From: Bacteroidales bacterium
GTDB lineage: Bacteria > Bacteroidota > Bacteroidia > Bacteroidales > NBLH01
Length of the DNA stretch: 11,790 nt
Assembly: GCA_027083715.1 (NCBI GenBank)
Contig: JALWNR010000603.1
Span: 1 to 11,790, forward strand
Direction: 5' to 3'
The notes under the pieces were generated by a model. The model saw only the letters and a list, made by a program, of their open reading frames with translations. It made no database searches and was not told the DNA's origin. The position numbers and the translations under genes are program-made. Below, in pieces: positions 6,396-11,790 of this stretch. Position 1 is the stretch's first letter, and each line of letters begins with the position of its first letter.

Positions 6396-8165
6396 TTACT
6401 CAATAACTATCTTCTTTTTTTTATCAAAATAGTTTGTGTGCAATAATTCGTGTGATTTTTCGCCACAAGGTTCCCCTAAATATTCTTTGTATAGTTTTTG
6501 AATGTATGGGTTTTCATGCGATTTACGAATTGGCTTACCTGCATCTTCCTGATAAATAGCCTTTTGTCGTTTTTTCAGGATACCTATATCGCCATGATGA
6601 TAGGGTTGTCCGCCACCGCCAATACAACCACCCGGACAAGCCATAATTTCGATGGCATGGAATTGAGATTTTCCTTCCTGAATTTCTTCGAGTAATTTAC
6701 GAGCATTACCCAAACCATGCGCAATGCCTATATTGATTGGTAAACCGTCAAAATCGATAGTAGCACTACGAATGCCGTCAAAACCACGTAATTCGTGAAA
6801 ATCAACTTTTTCAAGATTTTTGCCTGTATGCAGTTCATAAGCAGAACGAACAGCCGCCTCAATTACACCTCCGGTAGTTCCGAAAATTACTCCTGCACCG
6901 GTTGATTCTCCAAGAGGACGATCAAAATCATCATCTTTTAAAGCATCAAAGTTTAAGTTTGCACTTTTTATCATCTGTGCCAATTCGCGAGTAGTAATGG
7001 ATACATTAACATCAGGGTCGCCATTTACGGCAAATTCAGGACGTGCAGCTTCGTATTTTTTTGCTAAACAAGGCATTACAGATACTACCACCATATCTTC
7101 GCGTTTAATATTTAATTGCTCGGCAAAATATGATTTTGCAATAGCACCAAACATTTGTTGTGGTGATTTTGCCGTGGATGGAATATCTAACATATCCGGA
7201 AAATGATATTCAAAAAAGTTTACCCAACCCGGACAACAAGAAGTAAGCATGGGCAGTTTTACTTCTTTATCGCCTTTAAGGTATTTATTTAAACGACCAA
7301 GCAATTCGGTTCCTTCTTCCATAATGGTTAAGTCAGCCGCAAAATCAGTATCAAAAACATAATCAAAACCTATTTTTCGTAATGCAGTAACCATTTTACC
7401 CGTTACCAGTGTCCCTGCATCATAGCCAAACTCTTCGCCAAGTGCTGCGCGAACAGCAGGAGCTGTTTGTACCACTACGGTTTTTTTCGGGTTCATAATG
7501 GCTTCAATCACTTTCCATGTATTATCGCGTTCAATTAAAGCTCCTGTCGGGCAAACCGAAACACATTGTCCGCAGAAAGTACAATTAGAATGATCCAAAT
7601 CCATTTCAAAAGCAGGTGCCACAATCGAACCGAAACCTCTGTATAAAGCCGAAAGTGTTCCTACGGTTTGTACATCGTTACAGGCAGTTTCACATCGGCG
7701 GCACATAATACATTTTTCCGGTTCGCGGACAATACCCGGTGATTCATCGCCCTTATAGGTGGATTTTTCACCCTCGTAATGTATTTCTCGAATGCCAAGG
7801 TCTTGTGCTAAGGTTTGCAAATCGCACTTTCCCGATTTTGTACATACCAAGCATTCAAAAGGGTGATCAGAAAGGATTAATTCCATAACGGTACGTCGCG
7901 CATTTACAACCCGTGGAGTATGTGTTTTTACAAGCATGCCATCATCGCAGGGAGTTTTGCACGAAGGTGCCAGATTTCTGCGTCCATCCACTTCAACTAC
8001 ACACATACGGCAGCCTCCGGGTGTATTTTCAAAAGCCGTATCTTCTAATTTCAGGTAACAAAGAGTTGGAATATCTATCCCTACAGATTTTGCTGCATCT
8101 AAAACAGTAGTTCCTTTTTCAACAACTACCTGAGTATCATCTATTGTTAATTTTATTTTGTCCAT
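6396..8165 (-). CDS. hydA: Electron-bifurcating type [FeFe]-hydrogenase catalytic subunit HydA (group A)
   Basis: This 589-residue enzyme makes or consumes H2 at its H-cluster. Its domains are: a plant-type [2Fe-2S] cluster (C36, C52, C55, C69); a [4Fe-4S] cluster with a histidine ligand (H101, C105, C108, C114); two ferredoxin [4Fe-4S] clusters (C152-C162 and C195-C205); and the H-cluster domain. The H-cluster motifs are intact: TSCCPGW (ligand C311, proton-relay C310), MPCLAKK (C366) and MACPGGC (C510, C514). E284, E287, S330 and R291 line up with the proton-pathway residues of clostridial hydrogenase CpI. It lacks the extra C-terminal [2Fe-2S] domain of Thermotoga maritima HydA. ATG 8165 is preferred to ATG 8183 because the [2Fe-2S] domain begins at once with MDKIKLTID. 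Its position between hydB and hydC supports a trimeric NAD-linked, ferredoxin-coupled enzyme. Confidence 0.96.
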   Translation of the reverse strand: MDKIKLTIDDTQVVVEKGTTVLDAAKSVGIDIPTLCYLKLEDTAFENTPGGCRMCVVEVDGRRNLAPSCKTPCDDGMLVKTHTPRVVNARRTVMELILSDHPFECLVCTKSGKCDLQTLAQDLGIREIHYEGEKSTYKGDESPGIVREPEKCIMCRRCETACNDVQTVGTLSALYRGFGSIVAPAFEMDLDHSNCTFCGQCVSVCPTGALIERDNTWKVIEAIMNPKKTVVVQTAPAVRAALGEEFGYDAGTLVTGKMVTALRKIGFDYVFDTDFAADLTIMEEGTELLGRLNKYLKGDKEVKLPMLTSCCPGWVNFFEYHFPDMLDIPSTAKSPQQMFGAIAKSYFAEQLNIKREDMVVVSVMPCLAKKYEAARPEFAVNGDPDVNVSITTRELAQMIKSANLNFDALKDDDFDRPLGESTGAGVIFGTTGGVIEAAVRSAYELHTGKNLEKVDFHELRGFDGIRSATIDFDGLPINIGIAHGLGNARKLLEEIQEGKSQFHAIEIMACPGGCIGGGGQPYHHGDIGILKKRQKAIYQEDAGKPIRKSHENPYIQKLYKEYLGEPCGEKSHELLHTNYFDKKKKIVIE

Positions 8166-8213
8166 TCTATATTTTTTATGCATTTGATAGATATATTTTA
8201 AACTAAATTGTGT

Positions 8214-9683
8214 TTATCCGATGTAAATAGCTCCAAACTTACATTTTTCCATGCAAGCCCCACATTTAATACAAGTATCCTGATTAATAAAATGAGCCAT
8301 TTTCCGTTCGCCGGATATTGCATCAACCGGACAAACACGAACGCATAGGGTACATCCGGTACAAGCATCTTCTTCAATAATGTATTGCATTAATGCTTTA
8401 CACTGTCCGGCAAAACATTTACTATCTTTAACATGCGCTTCATACTCTTCGGGGAAATTATCCATGGTGGAAAGTACCGGATTGGGTGAAGTTTGACCTA
8501 ATCCGCAAAGTGATGTATCTTTAATAACTGTTGCCAAATTACGCAGTTTGAACAAATCTTCATCAGTTCCTTTACCTTCGGTAATTTTATCCAACAATTC
8601 ATAAAGGCGTTTATTTCCAATCCGGCAAGGTGCACATTTTCCACAAGATTCTTCAACCGTAAAATCAAGATAAAACTTTGCCATAGAAACCATACAATCA
8701 TCTTCGTCCATAACAATCATTCCTCCTGATCCCATCATTGAGCCGGCATTTATTAAGTTATCGTAATCAATGGGTGTATCCAGATGTGCTTCGGTTAAGC
8801 AACCACCGGAAGGACCACCGGTTTGAACAGCTTTAAATTTTTTACCGTCTTTAATTCCACCACCTATGTCAAAAATTACTTCGCGCAGAGTTATTCCCAT
8901 GGGTACTTCCACCAAACCAACATTATTAACTTTACCGGCTAAGGCAAATACTTTGGTACCTTTACTTTTTTCAGTACCAATTTTGTTAAACCAATCAGCT
9001 CCTTCCAAAATAATTACCGGAATGTTGGCATAAGTTTCCACATTATTTACATTGGTAGGCATTCCCTGATATCCTTTTTCCGAAGGGAAAGGTGGTTTTA
9101 CGCCCGGTTCGCCACGTAAACCTTCCATAGAATGAATCAAAGCAGTTTCCTCGCCACACACAAAGGCACCCGCGCCATACCTTATTTCAATATCAAAACT
9201 AAAATTGCTTCCAAAAATATTATTTCCTAAGAAACCGTATTCACGCGCTTGTTTAAGGGCTATTTTCAAACGCTCAATTGCCAGTGGATATTCTGCACGA
9301 ATATAAACCAAACCTTTGCTTGCACCGGTACAAAAAGCATTTATCGCCATTGCCTCGATAACGGAATGCGGGTCGCCTTCAAGAATAGAACGGTCCATAA
9401 AAGCACCGGGGTCGCCTTCATCAGCATTACAAACAACATATTTTTGTTCGGCATCCACTTTGCGGGTCAATTCCCATTTTAATCCGGTAGGAAATCCGCC
9501 ACCACCACGCCCGCGCAAACCGGATTTTTTAATTTCTTCGATAGTTTCCTCGGGACTCATGGTTTCCAATACTTTACCCAGAGCCATATACCCATCGCGT
9601 GCAATATATTCATCAATATTTTCGGGATTAATAAAACCACAATTGCGCAAAGCAATACGAATTTGTTTCTTTAATTTAGCCAT
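8214..9683 (-). CDS. hydB: Electron-bifurcating [FeFe]-hydrogenase subunit HydB (NuoF-like flavoprotein)
   Basis: This 489-residue subunit binds FMN and NAD(H) and is the expected site of electron bifurcation or confurcation. The flavin/NADH core shows GRGGGGFPTG (57-66), CNADEGDPG (85-93) and GAGAFVCGEETAL (170-182). A NuoF-type [4Fe-4S] cluster is bound by C347, C350, C353 and C393. The C-terminus adds a bacterial ferredoxin domain with two [4Fe-4S] clusters (C441, C444, C447, C451 and C471, C474, C477, C481), as in HydB and unlike complex I NuoF. A C423-x4-C428 pair just before that domain may hold a further metal. The protein lacks the N-terminal thioredoxin-fold [2Fe-2S] domain of longer HydB proteins; a separate gene encoding that fold lies 24 bases upstream. 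hydA begins 48 bases downstream. Confidence 0.95.
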   Translation of the reverse strand: MAKLKKQIRIALRNCGFINPENIDEYIARDGYMALGKVLETMSPEETIEEIKKSGLRGRGGGGFPTGLKWELTRKVDAEQKYVVCNADEGDPGAFMDRSILEGDPHSVIEAMAINAFCTGASKGLVYIRAEYPLAIERLKIALKQAREYGFLGNNIFGSNFSFDIEIRYGAGAFVCGEETALIHSMEGLRGEPGVKPPFPSEKGYQGMPTNVNNVETYANIPVIILEGADWFNKIGTEKSKGTKVFALAGKVNNVGLVEVPMGITLREVIFDIGGGIKDGKKFKAVQTGGPSGGCLTEAHLDTPIDYDNLINAGSMMGSGGMIVMDEDDCMVSMAKFYLDFTVEESCGKCAPCRIGNKRLYELLDKITEGKGTDEDLFKLRNLATVIKDTSLCGLGQTSPNPVLSTMDNFPEEYEAHVKDSKCFAGQCKALMQYIIEEDACTGCTLCVRVCPVDAISGERKMAHFINQDTCIKCGACMEKCKFGAIYIG

Positions 9684-9707
9684 AATCTTAACTATTCAAT
9701 GTTAATT

Positions 9708-10082
9708 TTAATTAACGGTTTCAAAATTCAAAGGAATAATACCTACCAGCTCTTCGTCAGCAACGATATATTTATCAATAATTTCCTGCGCTCTTTTAGT
9801 ATCGACATATCCAAAAATAACCGGTTCTTTACCCGGCTTGCTAAGCTCTATGGTGGGCTCGGCATAGCAATATCCCATGCAACCGGTTTTAATCACGCTA
9901 GCATCTATTGCCTTATTATCCAACTCATTGATAAAATAATCCATTGTTTCTCTTGCACCGGATGCAATACCGCAAGTGGACATAGAAACTTTTACCATAA
10001 CCGTTGCTTTTTTAAGGTTCTCTGCTGATTTGAGTTTATCCCTTAAATTTTTCAAATCTTTGACTGAATCAATCTTCATCAT
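9708..10082 (-). CDS. Small thioredoxin-fold (2Fe-2S) ferredoxin-like protein of the hydrogenase operon
   Basis: This 124-residue protein resembles the C-terminal [2Fe-2S] domain of NuoE/HydC and the N-terminal domain of longer HydB proteins. Visible cysteines are C37 in MSTCGIASGA and C68 and C72 in GCMGYC. HydC in this window has C-x4-C at the first site; here the position of the first of those two cysteines is V32. Only three of the usual four ligands are therefore present, which I believe is usual for this operon-associated family. Lying between the phosphatase gene (17 bases) and hydB (24 bases), it is probably an electron-transfer or accessory subunit of the hydrogenase and may replace the missing HydB N-terminal domain. 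Two adjacent ATGs (10082 and 10079) could both serve as the start. Confidence 0.85.
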   Translation of the reverse strand: MMKIDSVKDLKNLRDKLKSAENLKKATVMVKVSMSTCGIASGARETMDYFINELDNKAIDASVIKTGCMGYCYAEPTIELSKPGKEPVIFGYVDTKRAQEIIDKYIVADEELVGIIPLNFETVN

Positions 10083-10099
10083 TCTTATAATATTAAATT

Positions 10100-11290
10100 T
10101 TACATGTATTCTATATCAACAACTTTCAAAAACTTTTCTTCCAAAAGTTTAGCTATTCGTTTAATTACAGTTCTTCTAATTTCCAACTCTACGGGCAAAT
10201 TAGGGTCTTGATGGGCTACATTTACATTGGTGCCGTTTAAAATATGAATTTCATCGCTGTTCAGAAACATCTTAACAATACGGTCGGCAGGTCCGTTTTT
10301 TAACCGATAATCAGAATTATACTCTTCGAGTATATGCACCACTCTGCCCAAAGTAAGAATTCCTTCGGTAACTAAATCAATACCTGCAACATACGATATA
10401 GGCGGTAAACTTTCGTCAATGGTTTCAAGCCCTGCTTTTGCTTTTAAACCCTTTTCACGCACTACCACTTCGGCAGTAGTTCCTCCGGCAATAATTTTTT
10501 TCCCTTTGTAATTCACTATTTTTTCGCTGAATTTGCAATCGTCTTCCTTATTAAAAGGAGGTCCGCTTACAAAAAGCAATCGGCGTGGTTTTCGATAATA
10601 AATAATTCCGCAAGAAGTATCGTCTTTTGATTTTCCGCCATCGTTTGCTATGGCTTTATTTACAATTTTTGTTGCTAATTTAATGGATGCTTCGTAAGGC
10701 GCTTTATCAACTGTATCAAGCACATATTTAAGCACTTTATTTCTTTCCCAACCAAAAGGAAAGCGTTTGCTCCCCATTCCAGATTGCACAATACCATCTG
10801 ACCAAAAAATAATACGGTCTTCGAGCTGTGCCTGAAAACTACAAGTACGTAATTTTTTGCCTTTATTAGTTCCTGTTTCCAAAACAATATCTTCCCAATT
10901 GGGATTAAATATTTTTTGTCCTCTTAAAATTAAACACTCGGGATTATCATATTCTACAATGGTAGTAAAACCGTTTTCTTCAATATCAATAATGGTAAAA
11001 GTGGAATAGCTCATTTTGCGAGTACTACACACGGGTAAAGTATCCATAATTATCTCGGCAGTTGTAGTAATTTCGCGATGTTCAACAGCAAAATTAATAG
11101 CCATAGATGCGGTAAGAGTAGCCAAAACATTTGCTTTAACTCCACTACCCATTCCATCGGAAAGCACAACAAGGGTACGATCTTCTTCTTTTACTTTTTT
11201 TGAAAGAAACACATCACCACAGATAAATTCGCCCACATGATTATTTTGTCGGCAGTATATATCGAGAAATATGTTACTTTCCTGTATCAT
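10100..11290 (-). CDS. SpoIIE/PP2C-type serine/threonine phosphatase with a hydrogenase-operon C-terminal domain
   Basis: This 396-residue soluble protein has a PP2C/SpoIIE-type phosphatase domain at about 1-233. The metal-binding motifs are visible: SDGMGSG with D45, WSDGI with D165 and KSKDDTS with D223/D224. Residues about 238-396 form a further domain that I cannot name, with VSGPPF, GGTTAEVVVR and GIDLVTEGILTL as conserved-looking segments. SpoIIE-like phosphatases of this layout occur beside sensory [FeFe]-hydrogenases in anaerobes, so it probably passes on a redox or H2 signal by removing phosphate from a Ser/Thr-phosphorylated regulator; the target is unknown. ATG 11290 is chosen, giving a 17-base overlap with the PAS gene and so likely translational coupling. 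A GTG at 11365 would overlap that gene by 92 bases and add a lysine-rich tail with no visible domain. Confidence 0.88.
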   Translation of the reverse strand: MIQESNIFLDIYCRQNNHVGEFICGDVFLSKKVKEEDRTLVVLSDGMGSGVKANVLATLTASMAINFAVEHREITTTAEIIMDTLPVCSTRKMSYSTFTIIDIEENGFTTIVEYDNPECLILRGQKIFNPNWEDIVLETGTNKGKKLRTCSFQAQLEDRIIFWSDGIVQSGMGSKRFPFGWERNKVLKYVLDTVDKAPYEASIKLATKIVNKAIANDGGKSKDDTSCGIIYYRKPRRLLFVSGPPFNKEDDCKFSEKIVNYKGKKIIAGGTTAEVVVREKGLKAKAGLETIDESLPPISYVAGIDLVTEGILTLGRVVHILEEYNSDYRLKNGPADRIVKMFLNSDEIHILNGTNVNVAHQDPNLPVELEIRRTVIKRIAKLLEEKFLKVVDIEYM

Positions 11291-11790
11291 GATGTGTTTC
11301 GTTTTTAAGTTTTTGTGCTTCAATAATTGAATTAAGAGTTCTTTCGGTTTTTGCAGCACTTTCACCTAAAAGAAAAGCTATTTGCTGAACTGTTTTTAAA
11401 TTATCTTGGATAACATTTCTTGCTCTGTCAATAATTTCTTCGCGTTGCACTTCGGGGGCAGTTAAATCGCGAATTATACCACCCACAATTTTGTTTTTTT
11501 TGATGGTAAAGACCGATATATTTAAAAATGCATTTTCTAATTTTATATCTCTGTTTAAAATATCTTCGCCGGTATGTAAAACTGTTTCAAACAATTTACT
11601 AAAAGGCAATAATATCCTAACATCGGCACCACGTAATCCGGGAATAGTTTCATTAATAATCCCGGCATCTTCGCCAAGCAGATTAATAAAACTATGATTT
11701 GACTCAATAATTTTAAAGTCATTATCGACTAAAACTACCCCTGCCCTGATTTTATTGAGCATGGTTGTAACGGTTTCGGCAGCTTCTTTG
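11274..11790 (-). CDS. PAS-domain protein, C-terminal part of a probable sensory [FeFe]-hydrogenase (HydS-like); runs off the right edge
   Basis: The frame is open through the right edge, so the ATG at 11762 is probably internal. The 171 visible codons encode a PAS domain (AGVVLVDNDFKIIESN through VGGIIRDLT) followed by a helical tail with TVQQIAFLLGESAA and TERTLNSIIEAQK. From memory, this tail is characteristic of the C-terminus of HydS-type [FeFe]-hydrogenases and related PAS proteins found beside SpoIIE phosphatase genes. The hydrogenase domain itself would lie beyond the window, so that part is an inference. The PAS domain would perceive or relay a signal, with output probably through the phosphatase whose start codon overlaps the end of this gene. 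A plain PAS protein without a hydrogenase domain remains possible. Confidence 0.75.
   Translation of the reverse strand, partial: KEAAETVTTMLNKIRAGVVLVDNDFKIIESNHSFINLLGEDAGIINETIPGLRGADVRILLPFSKLFETVLHTGEDILNRDIKLENAFLNISVFTIKKNKIVGGIIRDLTAPEVQREEIIDRARNVIQDNLKTVQQIAFLLGESAAKTERTLNSIIEAQKLKNETHHDTGK

Noticed and set aside
9316..9705. 129-codon plus-strand frame opposite hydB
   Set aside because: It is a shadow of the strongly supported hydB frame; its translation shows no recognisable domain. The other plus-strand frames in the window are rejected for the same reason.
11291..11365. Longer phosphatase start at GTG 11365
   Set aside because: It would overlap the PAS gene by 92 bases and adds a lysine-rich segment without domain character; ATG 11290 fits better.
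1..11790. tRNA, CRISPR repeats, insertion sequences or attachment sites
   Set aside because: No regularly spaced repeats, transposase-like frames, tRNA-like arms or terminal inverted repeats were seen on reading both strands.

Overview
The window looks like a piece of an AT-rich genome of an anaerobic, fermentative member of the Bacteroidota. The signs are: every supported gene is on the minus strand; starts are ATG without convincing Shine-Dalgarno sequences; two intergenic sites match the Bacteroidota -7 promoter box TAnnTTTG; and the metabolic content is an NAD-linked electron-bifurcating type [FeFe]-hydrogenase. The assignment to Bacteroidota is an inference. No tRNA, rRNA, CRISPR array, insertion sequence or origin was seen, and no gene-free stretch exceeds about 180 bases.

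Transcription runs from right to left. At the right edge is the C-terminal part of a PAS-domain protein that resembles the tail of sensory (HydS-type) [FeFe]-hydrogenases. It overlaps a SpoIIE/PP2C-type phosphatase by 17 bases. Next come a small thioredoxin-fold [2Fe-2S] protein and the hydrogenase core: HydB (NuoF-like, FMN/NADH), HydA (catalytic, H-cluster) and HydC (NuoE-like). A 177-base spacer follows, with a candidate promoter and a strong RNA hairpin. It leads into two signalling genes: a fusion of a degenerate [FeFe]-hydrogenase domain to a histidine kinase, and a protein with a receiver domain followed by a second histidine kinase. The spacing within this block (17-base overlap, 17, 24, 48, 43, 177 and 31 bases) suggests one operon with an internal promoter.

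The likely logic is that HydABC couples NADH and reduced ferredoxin to H2, while the flanking proteins sense H2 or redox state and pass the signal on through a phosphatase branch and a His-Asp branch. The kinase fusion keeps all four H-cluster cysteines but has lost every proton-pathway residue that HydA, encoded next door, retains. That is what a sensor rather than an enzyme should look like.

The left end (bases 1-2509) is a separate restriction-modification module: an HsdM-type adenine methyltransferase with an N-terminal PD-(D/E)XK-like domain, then the beginning of an HsdS specificity subunit. The hsdS frame has no ATG or GTG at its beginning and lies in the -1 frame relative to hsdM. The junction carries a T8 run placed as a U UUU UUU slippery heptamer directly before the hsdM stop, then a 5-base spacer and an 18-bp hairpin. 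This is the layout of programmed -1 frameshifting, or of start-site control by a hairpin, and is the most unusual feature of the window.
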